Assembly: GCA_045543655.1 (NCBI GenBank)
Contig: JAZPXN010000008.1
Coordinates: forward strand, 1 to 64,000
Length of the DNA: 64,000 nt
Reading direction: 5' to 3'
Origin: RGIG995 sp045543655
Lineage (GTDB): Bacteria; Bacillota; Clostridia; Oscillospirales; UBA644
The notes below the pieces were generated by a model that ran no database searches, had not been told where the DNA came from, and worked only from the letters and a program-made list of their open reading frames with translations. The stretch's first letter is position 1. Each line of letters starts with the position of its first letter. Position numbers and translations under genes: made by a program. This document shows, piece by piece, positions 51,000 to 59,393 of the stretch.

Positions 51000-51028
51000 T
51001 TGACAAATCCGCCGTTGCTTGCTATAAT
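51000..51028 (+). promoter_or_regulatory. Promoter of the PHP-like gene
   Basis: TTGACA (51000-51005) and TATAAT (51023-51028), 17 bp spacer. Confidence 0.85.
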
Positions 51029-51056
51029 AAAAGAAAAAAAACAGGGGGAAATTCTT

Positions 51057-52130
51057 ATGAACGTAACCGTACAGGATATTCTGAAGCTGGAAGGTCATTA
51101 TCTCGGCCGTAAGGCTCTGTTTGGAGATCTTCACAATCACGCCGACACCAGCGACCGCAGTGACGGCACCCGGCCCTTGTCTCATTGGAGAGGGGCGCTG
51201 GAGGCGCTGAAGGTGGATTTTGCCGCCATTCTCGACCACGGTCAGGTGGAGCATATGTACAAGCCCGAATGGGAAGACGGTCTGTTCCTGGGCGCTACCG
51301 AGCCCGGCACCTGGTTTACCGACAGCAAGGCCGAAAAGCCCTGCATCCACTATAACATTCTCTTCGAAGACGCCAAGCCCATGGAGGCCCTTCTGGAGGC
51401 CTTCCCGGAATACGAATACACCGGCGGCGAGCACGGTCGGTTCAAGTATCCCAAATTCACCCTGGAGCGCTTCGGGGAGTTGGTGGATTTCATTATGGCC
51501 AACGACGGCTTCTTCGTTCATCCCCATCCCAAGCAGGTCATGGTCTCCGACGATCCGCTGGATTATCTTTTCCGGGAATATACCGGGCTTGAGGTGATTT
51601 ACGGGGACTACCGCAACGATATGACCAAGGCCAATTATCAGCTTTGGCTGGAGCTTCTTGCTCTGGATAAAAAGGTCTACGCCACCGGCGGCAACGATAA
51701 CCACGCCGTGGCCTCCGACGCGGGGCTGACCTGCATTTATTCCGAAGAAAAGAAAAACAAGCGCTATATTCAGCATCTCCGGGAAGGGGATATCACCTGT
51801 GGCTCCGTGGGCATCAAGATGTGCATGGGCGATACGAAAATGGGCGGCGAATGCGACTTTGCCAAGCAGCGCGTGGTGGTAGGCGTTTCCGATTTTCATC
51901 GCAGCGTGAAGAACCCCGAGCACGGCTATCGCATCGATCTCTATAACGATAAAGGACTGGTCTGCAGTAAGGAATTCTCCTGCGAGGAGCCCGCTTATCT
52001 GGTGGCCGCCGCCGACGTCAACGCCAAGTTCTACCGGGCGGAGGTCGTCGACGTCAACAACGGCTACCGCATCGGCATCGGGAACCCCATCTGGAATTGC
52101 CCGCCCGCTCCCGAAGAGACCGCCGAATAA
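51057..52130 (+). CDS. PHP-domain-like metal-dependent hydrolase
   Basis: A 357-residue cytoplasmic protein. GDLHNHADTSDRSDGTRPL (His26, His28) is the first metal motif of PHP phosphoesterases, and FAAILDHGQVEHM (Asp60-His61) the second. Later FVHPHPKQVM and GGNDNHAVASDAG supply more His/Asp ligands. The exact substrate is not recognisable: the family includes histidinol phosphatase and phosphoesterases, but this one has a distinct C-terminal domain after about residue 240. ATG at 51057 follows ACAGGGGGAAA. Single gene. Confidence 0.75.
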   Translation: MNVTVQDILKLEGHYLGRKALFGDLHNHADTSDRSDGTRPLSHWRGALEALKVDFAAILDHGQVEHMYKPEWEDGLFLGATEPGTWFTDSKAEKPCIHYNILFEDAKPMEALLEAFPEYEYTGGEHGRFKYPKFTLERFGELVDFIMANDGFFVHPHPKQVMVSDDPLDYLFREYTGLEVIYGDYRNDMTKANYQLWLELLALDKKVYATGGNDNHAVASDAGLTCIYSEEKKNKRYIQHLREGDITCGSVGIKMCMGDTKMGGECDFAKQRVVVGVSDFHRSVKNPEHGYRIDLYNDKGLVCSKEFSCEEPAYLVAAADVNAKFYRAEVVDVNNGYRIGIGNPIWNCPPAPEETAE

Positions 52131-52946
52131 GCGTTCTTTCCCTGAAAATCAAGATTTCTTGCGCCTCTCCCGCACGGGGGAGGCGTTTTTTTGCGCATCG
52201 CCCGCACGGGGGGGGTAGATTTTGGGGCGCATTGGCCTTTCGGGAAGTATTTTCCCTTGTGGAAGATTTTTAAATAGTGACAGAAGGGCGGTCAATCCCT
52301 TCCGTCGCCTACGGCGCCACCTCCCCTTACTAAGGGGAGGCACGAAGATAGCGCCGCCCCTCTTTGTTACTACCCTGTCGCAGAGCGACTCTTGAATCGT
52401 GCGACATTAAAAAGATGATGCGCTGCATTGCACCTTCCCCTTTGGAAGGGGAAGGGGGACCGACGCCGCAGGCGTTGGTGGTGGGGGTAAGAAGTTTCTC
52501 TTTAAAGTAAAATCTTAATTCGGACGATGCGCCCCCAGATTTGCCTCCCCTTAGTAAGGGGAGGTGGCAGGCGACGCCTGACGGAAGGGATTGACCGCCG
52601 CCTTGTCACCATTAAAATCTTCCACAAGGAAAAGGCTCCCCGAAAGAGCGATGCGCCCAAAAAAGAATATGTTTCCCCTATGGTAGGGGAACAAGGAAGG
52701 CGTTGGTGGCGGGGGTAAGAAGTTTCTCTTTAAAGTAAAATCTTAATTCGGACGATGCGCCCCCCAGATTTGCCTCCCCTTAGTAAGGGGAGGTGGCAGG
52801 CGAAGCCTGACGGAAGGGATTGACCGCCGCAATGTCACTGTTTTTATTTTTTTAATCTATCATGCACAAATCAAAGAACGATGAGCCCCAAAAAAACCGC
52901 GCAAAATGCCCCTCCTCCGGTGTAGGGAAGAGGGGCAAATATTCTA
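52131..52946. repeat. Gene-free repeat region
   Basis: No supported gene. Contains a CTCCCC palindrome module in minus orientation (about 52290-52340), the 230-bp composite repeat with TTCCCCTTTGGAAGGGGAA palindrome (to about 52510), a plus-oriented CCTCCCCTTAGTAAGGGGAGG module at 52541-52600, a TTTCCCCTATGGTAGGGGAA palindrome near 52670, and another plus-oriented module at 52774-52830. The stretch AAGTTTCTCTTTAAAGTAAA occurs twice (52490 and 52720), so about 230 bp have been duplicated in tandem. Confidence 0.7.
52908..52936 (-). terminator. Terminator of the first propeller lipoprotein gene
   Basis: On the minus strand GCCCCTCTTCC pairs with GGAGGAGGGGC, followed by ATTTTGC. Confidence 0.6.
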
Positions 52947-54113
52947 TTACTGATAATCCTTGGTGAAGGGCTGAACCTTATAGAATTCCCGGTGTTCGGG
53001 CTCGAAGAGAATATCGGTGACCTCGTCGAGGATCTTGGTGACCTTACCGGTGGATTCCTTGCGGAGAATGACCCGGATGCCGTCGCAGGACCAGCCCTTC
53101 GTATCGTTTCCGCCGATCTGGGAGACCATCTCGACGACGGTTCCGTCGGGGAAGGAGGCGATGCCCTTGATGTTGGTCTTGGCGGTCAGCTTCTGGAAGC
53201 GGGAGTAATTCTTATACAGGGTCTCGGTCTCGGAATCGAACATCCACAGATACCGGCCGGAGGAAGCCCAGTATTTGCCGGGCTGGCCGTAAACGGGAGA
53301 GAAGGCGTGTCCGCCGGTTTCTCCGTTGGCAAATTTATCGCCGGAGCCGTTGATGCGGGAAATCTTGGCGTCCTTGGTTCCCATGCCGGAGACCGTGGCG
53401 GCGTAAACGCCGTCGTCTTCCAGGACCCACAGCCATTCGTTGACGGGATCCCAGCTGACGCCGTGGCAATAGAGGCTGGGAATGGAGGAGGAGGGTCTCA
53501 CCTCTCCGGCAGACAGGGGCACGTAGGCCAATGCGCCGGGATCGCTGGAGCAGGCCACCACCACGTCGCCGTTGGGCAGCATTTCAATGGAGTGGGGGCC
53601 GTTTCCGACGTTGAACTCCCAAAGGAGGGATTTTTCTTCGTAGTCGATGACACCCGCCCAGCCGGAGGAGGAGCAGGCGATGATGACGTCCTTCTCGTAG
53701 TAGGGAGAGTAGCGGTATTTGGCGGAGTCGATGCCGGCGCCGGGCTTGATCCTGCAGTTGGGATCGTCGTCGGAGTCCCATTCCCACACCACGGCCACGT
53801 CGTCGATCTTCAGGTGCTCCAGATTATCGATGCAGGCGTCGAGATCGTAGATCACGATGCTGTGATTGGTAATATCGGTGGCGATGAACTTATGCTCCAT
53901 ATCGGGATCGAAGACCACGTCGTCGGGATTGGCGGGTTCTTGCTTGTCGTCGGTCTGCTGACCGTCGTCGGCGCTGCCCGAACCGGTGGAGGCGTCTGCG
54001 GAGCCGGTGGAGGCGTCTGCGGATCCCGTATCGGTGGGAGTTTCCGTCCCGCCGCAGGCTACGAGGCCGAAGACCAGGATCAAACACAGCAGAGCTGCTA
54101 AAATTCGTTTCAT
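52947..54113 (-). CDS. Beta-propeller-like lipoprotein (DUF6528-type), paralog A
   Basis: A 388-residue exported lipoprotein: signal peptide KRILAALLCLILVFGLV, lipobox LVACGG, a Ser/Thr/Ala/Asp linker with repeated GSADAST units (residues 22-60), then a repetitive beta-rich domain: FIATDITNHSIVIYDLD, VIIACSSSGWAGVIDYEEKSLLWEF, VVVACSSDPGALAYVPL, WDPVNEWLWVLEDDGVYA. The regular spacing suggests a PQQ/WD-like beta-propeller; I assign it tentatively to DUF6528. It is related to the lipoprotein at 57324-58430. ATG at 54113 with GGAAAGGG upstream. Function unknown; a surface glycan- or peptide-binding role is possible. Confidence 0.75.
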   Translation of the reverse strand: MKRILAALLCLILVFGLVACGGTETPTDTGSADASTGSADASTGSGSADDGQQTDDKQEPANPDDVVFDPDMEHKFIATDITNHSIVIYDLDACIDNLEHLKIDDVAVVWEWDSDDDPNCRIKPGAGIDSAKYRYSPYYEKDVIIACSSSGWAGVIDYEEKSLLWEFNVGNGPHSIEMLPNGDVVVACSSDPGALAYVPLSAGEVRPSSSIPSLYCHGVSWDPVNEWLWVLEDDGVYAATVSGMGTKDAKISRINGSGDKFANGETGGHAFSPVYGQPGKYWASSGRYLWMFDSETETLYKNYSRFQKLTAKTNIKGIASFPDGTVVEMVSQIGGNDTKGWSCDGIRVILRKESTGKVTKILDEVTDILFEPEHREFYKVQPFTKDYQ

Positions 54114-54146
54114 AAAAACATACCCTTTCCTTTTTTAATTTTTTTT

Positions 54147-54175
54147 ATTATACCAATTTTAAGGCAATTTGTCAA
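54147..54175 (-). promoter_or_regulatory. Promoter of propeller lipoprotein A
   Basis: Minus strand TTGACA (54170-54175) and TATAAT (54147-54152), 17 bp spacer. Confidence 0.8.
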
Positions 54176-54236
54176 GCGGTTTTTTCAGATTCGAAAAATC
54201 CTTCCCGGTTTTTCCTCTCTTTTCCCCCTTTCCCCC

Positions 54237-54265
54237 TTGCATTTTTCTCCGAAATGTGGTATGAT
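54237..54265 (+). promoter_or_regulatory. Promoter of the DUF5058/M20 operon
   Basis: TTGCAT (54237-54242) and TATGAT (54260-54265), 17 bp spacer. Confidence 0.6.
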
Positions 54266-54300
54266 ATAGGATATAAAATAAACCGTAAGGAGAAATCATT

Positions 54301-55035
54301 ATGGAATTCAGCGTAAACCATCCGATCCTGTTCGTGCTGGCCGGGATCGTCGTGGCCGCCGTTTTGGCCCAATCGGTCTTTTTCCTGATCAAGGCCTGGA
54401 AGCGGGGCGTGGCCATCGGCATGGAGAAGAAAAAGCTCCGCAGCATCGCCCTGACGGCCGGGATTTTTACCGTCGCCCCCGCCGTGGCCATCGTGATCAG
54501 CGTCATCGCCCTTTCGAAAAAGCTGGGCGTGGCCCTGCCCTGGCTCCGGCTGAGCGTGGTCGGGTCTCTTTCCTACGAGGCCATCGCCGCCGAGAATACC
54601 TCCCTTGCCATGGGGCTTTCCGGCAGTACCGCCCCTAACGCCTCTCAGTACGTCACCATCGTGTGGGTCATGACGTTGTCGATCCTGGTAGGTATCTGGC
54701 TGGTCCCCGCCATCTGCAAAAAGCTTCAGGGCGGCATGGGCAAGCTGGAAAAGCGGGATAAAAAATGGGCGGATATTTTCCAGTCCGCCATGTTTATCGG
54801 TATGATCGCCGCCTTCGTGGGCTTCGTCTTCTGTGACGTATCCGACGCCTTCTCCGGGGATTTCACCGGGCTGATTCCCGTCTGCGTCATGGCCGTTTCC
54901 GCCGTCATTATGGCGATCTGCGGGCTTCTGGCCGGGAAGTTCAAAAAGATCCATTGGATCTCCGATTACGCCCTGCCCGTGTCCCTCGTCGTGGGCATGA
55001 TCAGCGCCATTCCCATCACCGCATGGTTGTCCTGA
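54301..55035 (+). CDS. DUF5058-type polytopic membrane protein
   Basis: A 244-residue membrane protein with about six helices: HPILFVLAGIVVAAVLAQSVFF, SIALTAGIFTVAPAVAIVISVI, LRLSVVGSLSYEAIAAENTS, WVMTLSILVGIWLVPAICK and two more. I recognise the family as DUF5058 (tentative). Members commonly sit next to a second small membrane protein and an M20 peptidase, as here, which suggests a two-subunit importer for a peptide or acylated amino acid; not proven. ATG at 54301 with TAAGGAG upstream. Confidence 0.8.
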   Translation: MEFSVNHPILFVLAGIVVAAVLAQSVFFLIKAWKRGVAIGMEKKKLRSIALTAGIFTVAPAVAIVISVIALSKKLGVALPWLRLSVVGSLSYEAIAAENTSLAMGLSGSTAPNASQYVTIVWVMTLSILVGIWLVPAICKKLQGGMGKLEKRDKKWADIFQSAMFIGMIAAFVGFVFCDVSDAFSGDFTGLIPVCVMAVSAVIMAICGLLAGKFKKIHWISDYALPVSLVVGMISAIPITAWLS

Positions 55036-55051
55036 AAGGAGCGTGGATACG

Positions 55052-55717
55052 ATGAAAAAACAATTGACTTATATGGATCAGGTCCATCGCTGGGGTACCG
55101 TCTGGAATCTTTCCATGATGGTGCTGCTGCTTGCCTTCCCGGCGGCCATTATGCTGATCTTCAACGTTTTCCCCGATATGAACGGTCTGTTCCGAGGGCT
55201 CGTGGCCACCGCTCCCATGTATTGGGCCGTGGGTGTGATCGAGACGATTACCTATATCCCCATGCTGGGGGCCGGCGGATCTTATCTGTCCTTCGTCACC
55301 GGCAATATCTCCAATCTGAAGCTTCCCTGCGCCCTGAACGCGTTGGAACAGGCCAAGGTTAAGGCCAATTCCGAGGAAGGGGAGGTGGTCTCCACCATCG
55401 CCATCGCCGTTTCGTCGATCGTGACCACTCTGATCATCGTTCTCGGCGTGGTTCTCATCACCCCCTTGACCCCCGTACTGGAATCTCCCGTTCTGACCCC
55501 GGCCTTTGATCAGATGATCCCCGCCCTTTTCGGCGGTCTTGGCGTGGTCTTCGTTTCCCGGAATTGGAAGCTGGCCGTCGCTCCCGTGACGCTGATGCTC
55601 ATTCTCTTTATCGCCATTCCCGCCCTCAACTCCGGCACCGTGGGCATCATGGTTCCCGTCAGCGTGGTCTTCACTCTGATCGTCAGCCGTATTATGTATA
55701 AGAAAAATCTGCTTTAA
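55052..55717 (+). CDS. Membrane protein partner of the DUF5058 protein
   Basis: A 221-residue membrane protein with about six helices (WNLSMMVLLLAFPAAIMLIF; VATAPMYWAVGVIETITYIP; IAIAVSSIVTTLIIVLGVVL; near the C-terminus LILFIAIPALNSGTVGIMVP). The loop GGSYLSFVTGNISNLKLPCA is notable. Not assigned to a characterised family. The ATG at 55052 has AAAGGAG nine bases upstream; the GTG at 55043 would overlap that site. It lies 16 bp after the DUF5058 gene and 18 bp before the peptidase gene. Confidence 0.75.
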   Translation: MKKQLTYMDQVHRWGTVWNLSMMVLLLAFPAAIMLIFNVFPDMNGLFRGLVATAPMYWAVGVIETITYIPMLGAGGSYLSFVTGNISNLKLPCALNALEQAKVKANSEEGEVVSTIAIAVSSIVTTLIIVLGVVLITPLTPVLESPVLTPAFDQMIPALFGGLGVVFVSRNWKLAVAPVTLMLILFIAIPALNSGTVGIMVPVSVVFTLIVSRIMYKKNLL

Positions 55718-55735
55718 TCCGTACCGAGGTGTATT

Positions 55736-57172
55736 ATGATCGCTCTTTATATTATTCTCGGCCTCGTCGCCCTGTTTCTGGCGGTGATTCTGCTGCGCGC
55801 CGCCTTCTTTCGACCGAAGTCCTACCCCGTTTCCCAGGCTGAGCCGGAGGAATTCGACGGCGACAGGGCCGTTGCCGCCCTGCAGCAGCTGGTGCGGTGC
55901 AAGACCGTATCCTATTACGATCCCTCCAAGGAGGACGATGCCGAATTTGAAAAGCTCATCGGCCTTCTGCCCGGCCTGTATCCCCAGGTCTTCCGGGTCT
56001 GCTCCTTCGACCGCCTTCCCGACCGGGCGCTGCTCTTCAAATGGGAGGGGAAGGGGCACGATCACCCCTCGGTGATGATGGCTCATTACGACGTGGTTCC
56101 GGTCAATGAGGAGCTGTGGGAAAAGGATCCCTTCTGCGGAGAGATCGAAAACGGCGTTCTCTGGGGTCGGGGGACCCTCGATACCAAGGTCACCATGAAC
56201 GCGGTGCTGTCCGCCGCCGATACGCTGATCGCCAAGGGCTTCGTTCCGGAAAACGATATCTATTTCGCCTTCTCCGGGGGAGAAGAGGTCAACGGCAAGG
56301 GCGCTTCCAATATCGTGGACTGGTTTGAGGAACGGAAGATCGATCTGGGCCTCGTGGTGGACGAAGGAGGCGGCGTTGTGGAGAACGTGTTCCCCGGCGT
56401 CAAGCTTCCCTGCGGCGTTGTGGGCATTGCCGAAAAGGGCATGATGAACGTGACCCTGTCCGTGGAATCCCAGGGCGGCCACGCCTCCGCCCCCAAGCCC
56501 CACACCCCCGTGGGGGTTCTTTCCCGGGCCTGCTGTAAGCTGGAGGCCAAGCCCTTCCCCATGCACGTTACCAAGCCTGCCGCCGAGATGTTTGATACCC
56601 TCGGCCGCCACTCCACCTTCCTTTATAAGGTAATTTTCGCCAATTTCGGCATTTTCAAGGGGGTTCTCGATCTGCTGGGACGCAAATCCGGCGGAGAGAT
56701 CAACGCTCTTCTGCGCACCACCGTGGCCTTCACCCAGATGGAGGGGTCTGCGGCGCCCAACGTCATTCCCCCCTCTGCGTCCATGACCGCCAACCTGCGG
56801 CTTAACCCCGCAGATACGGTGGAATCGGCCAAGGCCCGCATCGAAAAGATCATCGATAACCCCGATATCACCGTCACCGTGGGAAGCAATATGAACCCCA
56901 GCCGGGTCTCTCAGACCGATTGTGAGGCCTGGGATAAGGTGGCAAAGGCCGTCTCCGAAACCTGGACCGGCTGCCTCGTAGCGCCCTATCTTATGGTGCA
57001 ATGCTCCGATTGCCGCCATTACGGCCGTATTTCCGACAAGGTCTATCGCTTCTCCGCCATGGACCTGACCAAGGAGGAGCGCGCCACCATCCACGGAAAC
57101 AACGAGCGCATCCGCCTCGACGCCGCCAAGCGGGCCGTGGAATTCTACCTCCGCCTCATGAAGCAGTGTTGA
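55736..57172 (+). CDS. M20 family metallopeptidase with N-terminal membrane anchor
   Basis: A 478-residue zinc peptidase. The N-terminal 22 residues are a membrane helix (ALYIILGLVALFLAVILL). Metal ligands: His117 and Asp119 in MMAHYDVVPV, Asp149 in WGRGTLDTK, the Glu183-Glu184 pair in SGGEEVNGKG (catalytic base and ligand), and Asp in LVVDEGGG. A dimerisation domain lies at about residues 235-370. The pattern matches carboxypeptidase PM20D1/CPS-like members that cut peptides or N-acyl amino acids. ATG at 55736 has CCGAGGTG upstream. It would process what the two upstream membrane proteins transport (inference). Confidence 0.92.
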   Translation: MIALYIILGLVALFLAVILLRAAFFRPKSYPVSQAEPEEFDGDRAVAALQQLVRCKTVSYYDPSKEDDAEFEKLIGLLPGLYPQVFRVCSFDRLPDRALLFKWEGKGHDHPSVMMAHYDVVPVNEELWEKDPFCGEIENGVLWGRGTLDTKVTMNAVLSAADTLIAKGFVPENDIYFAFSGGEEVNGKGASNIVDWFEERKIDLGLVVDEGGGVVENVFPGVKLPCGVVGIAEKGMMNVTLSVESQGGHASAPKPHTPVGVLSRACCKLEAKPFPMHVTKPAAEMFDTLGRHSTFLYKVIFANFGIFKGVLDLLGRKSGGEINALLRTTVAFTQMEGSAAPNVIPPSASMTANLRLNPADTVESAKARIEKIIDNPDITVTVGSNMNPSRVSQTDCEAWDKVAKAVSETWTGCLVAPYLMVQCSDCRHYGRISDKVYRFSAMDLTKEERATIHGNNERIRLDAAKRAVEFYLRLMKQC

Positions 57173-57251
57173 TTTCCGTCTTCCCATCCTCCGGGGTGGG
57201 AAGATTTTTTTACGTTGACGGAATTTTCCGATTTTTTGATCGGAATTTCTA

Positions 57252-57280
57252 TTGCAATCTTCTTTAAAATATGATATAAT
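57252..57280 (+). promoter_or_regulatory. Promoter of propeller lipoprotein B
   Basis: TTGCAA (57252-57257) and TATAAT (57275-57280), 17 bp spacer. Confidence 0.75.
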
Positions 57281-57323
57281 GGAATCAGAAAAAGACGGGG
57301 GAGACCCCGAGGAGGTATTTGTT

Positions 57324-58430
57324 ATGAAAAAAATGAAGCAATTGCTTTGCGTTCTGCTTCTGTTGGCGTTGGCGGTTGGATTGGTGGCCTGCGGCCCCGG
57401 AGCGGAGCCTGCCGATACCGATTCCGACGTTGGGACGGATTCCGTCGCAGCTTCCGGTTCTCAAACGGCTGATTCCGACGACAAGGGGAGCGACAAGGAA
57501 AATTCCGACGCCGCCACCGACGACGTTGAGAAGGTCGAGGCTCCCAATATGTTCCTTGCCTGCGATCAGTATAACCAAAAGATCGTTCTGTACGATCTGG
57601 ATAAGATCGAAGAGGGGGACGATCTGGAGGACGCACTGGTCTGGACGCTGGAAGACGCCGGATATTGCGCCGATATGAAATATCGGGAGGATACGGTCTT
57701 CGGCGACGTGATTCTGACCACCTGGGGGATCTATTCCTATCCCTCCGGGGAGACGATCTGGTATTGCGGCAATCCCGGCAATAACACCCACGCGGTGGAA
57801 ATTCTGCCCGACGGGGATATCGTGTTTGCCAATTCCACCGGCGGCACCGTCCGCTATTTCAACTCCTCGGTCCTCGTGGACGATCCCAACGCTAAGAACA
57901 TCCAGTGGAAGGATCACGAGCTTTACGGAGCCCACGGCGTGGTCTACGATCCCGAATACGAGACGCTCTGGGCGCTGGGAAGCAGGGAGCTGGTGGGCTA
58001 TATGGTCATGGAAGACGGCATCAAGGAGGTCGGCGGTCTTGGGGCGATGCTTCCCGAAAAGAATCAGGACGGTCACGATCTTTCGGCCGACTATAACGAT
58101 TCCCGCTATCTGTATCTGACCTCCTCCACCGTTCTGCGGTTCGATAAGGAGGAATGTAAGTTTACCGCCTCCTTCCCCCAGAGCAAAAAGCTCAGCAACG
58201 CCTGCACCAAGGGCTTCGGCAACAACGAAAACAACAACTTCATCTTTATCGTCTGCGACGGTAAGGGCAACGAAGGAAAGGACTGGGGCGACATGAGCAT
58301 CGCCGCCTGGTGCTCCGATAAGGTCTATTTCGGCTATTGGCAGCGGGACAATTATATGAAGGTGGTCGAATTCGTCACCTCCACCCGCGCCTTCTACAAG
58401 ACCCGTCCCTTCATCGGTACTTATCAGTAA
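57324..58430 (+). CDS. Beta-propeller-like lipoprotein (DUF6528-type), paralog B
   Basis: A 368-residue lipoprotein: signal peptide KKMKQLLCVLLLLALAVGLV, lipobox LVACGP, acidic Ser/Asp linker (to about residue 70), then a repetitive beta domain: MFLACDQYNQKIVLYDLD (compare FIATDITNHSIVIYDLD in paralog A), DVILTTWGIYSYPSGETIWYC, THAVEILPDGDIVFANSTGG, GAHGVVYDPEYETLWALGS, and the end FYKTRPFIGTYQ (paralog A: FYKVQPFTKDYQ). These matches define the two as paralogs. ATG at 57324 with GAGGAGG upstream. Function unknown. Confidence 0.75.
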   Translation: MKKMKQLLCVLLLLALAVGLVACGPGAEPADTDSDVGTDSVAASGSQTADSDDKGSDKENSDAATDDVEKVEAPNMFLACDQYNQKIVLYDLDKIEEGDDLEDALVWTLEDAGYCADMKYREDTVFGDVILTTWGIYSYPSGETIWYCGNPGNNTHAVEILPDGDIVFANSTGGTVRYFNSSVLVDDPNAKNIQWKDHELYGAHGVVYDPEYETLWALGSRELVGYMVMEDGIKEVGGLGAMLPEKNQDGHDLSADYNDSRYLYLTSSTVLRFDKEECKFTASFPQSKKLSNACTKGFGNNENNNFIFIVCDGKGNEGKDWGDMSIAAWCSDKVYFGYWQRDNYMKVVEFVTSTRAFYKTRPFIGTYQ

Positions 58431-58437
58431 TTTCGCC

Positions 58438-58473
58438 GGGGCACGCTTGGAAGAGTGTGCCCCCGTTTTTTTT
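58438..58473 (+). terminator. Terminator of propeller lipoprotein B
   Basis: GGGGCAC (58438-58444) and GTGCCCC (58457-58463), then CGTTTTTTTT. Confidence 0.75.
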
Positions 58474-58539
58474 GCCGAGGTGCGAAAAAAGGAAAACCCT
58501 GGCGTTTATACTTGTGAAAACCCCTGAAGGAGGTTGTTT

Positions 58540-58953
58540 ATGAACGAATATCTTGAAAGCATTGAAAAACTGATCTCTTCCTGGCTGCCGGCGGATTCGT
58601 CGGGCTTGCTCTCGATTCTGGCCGCCGTATTCTCCCTTGTGATGGCGATTCTGGCCGTCGTGGGCTGCTGGCGGGTCTTTTCCAAGGCCGGACAGCACGG
58701 CTGGGCCACCTTTATTCCCATTTACCGGGACGTCGTGCTATACCGCATCGCCTGGGGCAGCGGATTTTTCGTCCTGCTGACTCTGATCCCCGTGGTGGGC
58801 TGGTGGATCCTTCCCCTGGTCACCTCCTATAAGCTGGCCCGGGCCTACGGAAAGGGCTTTGGATTTACCCTGGGGCTTTGGTTCTTCCCCGGCATCTTCT
58901 ATCTGGCCTTAGGCCTCGGAAAGTCCCGGTACCGCGGGCCCTTCCGTCCCTGA
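58540..58953 (+). CDS. DUF5684 membrane protein, short form
   Basis: A 137-residue membrane protein: helix LLSILAAVFSLVMAILAVVG, the signature WRVFSKAGQHGWATFIPIYR, a helix GFFVLLTLIPVVGWWILPLV, and YGKGFGFTLGLWFFPGIFYL ending LGLGKSRY. It has the same domain as the protein at 50197-50829 but without the Gly-rich head and charged tail. ATG at 58540 with GAAGGAGG upstream. Function unknown. Confidence 0.85.
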   Translation: MNEYLESIEKLISSWLPADSSGLLSILAAVFSLVMAILAVVGCWRVFSKAGQHGWATFIPIYRDVVLYRIAWGSGFFVLLTLIPVVGWWILPLVTSYKLARAYGKGFGFTLGLWFFPGIFYLALGLGKSRYRGPFRP

Positions 58954-58986
58954 ATCACGCTTATTCCTCTCCTCCAATTGTGTTTT

Positions 58987-59020
58987 GCCGGAGTCTTCGG
59001 ACTCCGGCGCTTTTTTATTT
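58987..59020 (+). terminator. Terminator of the short DUF5684 gene
   Basis: GCCGGAGTC-TTCG-GACTCCGGC (58987-59008... stem) followed by GCTTTTTTATTTTTT; isolates the bacteriocin-like locus from upstream transcription. Confidence 0.85.
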
Positions 59021-59079
59021 TTTGCTTCTGCGAAAAGGGGGCGCCGGGGCGGTTTCTCTCTTTGAGGGAGGAAAGAGAA

Positions 59080-59290
59080 GTCTCCGGAGTCGGAGAAAAA
59101 CTTTTTTCACCCTGCGAATCTTCAAAGCCCCTGCGGTTTTATAAGATACCAAGGCGAAAGGCCCGTCTCTCCGGGATTTACGAAGCCGTGCATCCCGGCG
59201 ATGAAAAAAAGTTTTTCCGCCTTGCGAATCTTCAAAGCCGCCGCGGTTTTAAGATTCGTCCCTCCCCGGAGGGAAAAATCCGGGCACTCC
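59080..59290. repeat. Imperfect direct repeats upstream of the peptide gene
   Basis: TGCGAATCTTCAAAGCC occurs at about 59114-59130 and 59223-59239, each followed by a GCGGTTTTA(TA)AGAT segment and preceded by AAA...TTTTT. In the second copy CGAATCTT pairs with AAGATTCG, giving a hairpin at about 59225-59263. No gene is seen in 58954-59393 apart from these and the terminator. Confidence 0.55.
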
Positions 59291-59393
59291 CTATGCTTTC
59301 AAAATTTTTTATTGCTTGTCTTATTTGAAACGGTCGCGGGTAAAAACAAGCAAAATAACGTGATATCCACGCACGGGGGAAGGAGAGAATGAA

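Noticed and set aside
55016..57187. A 723-codon minus-strand frame over the M20 peptidase operon
   Set aside because: Antisense shadow, His/Gly-rich composition typical of reversed GC-rich genes.
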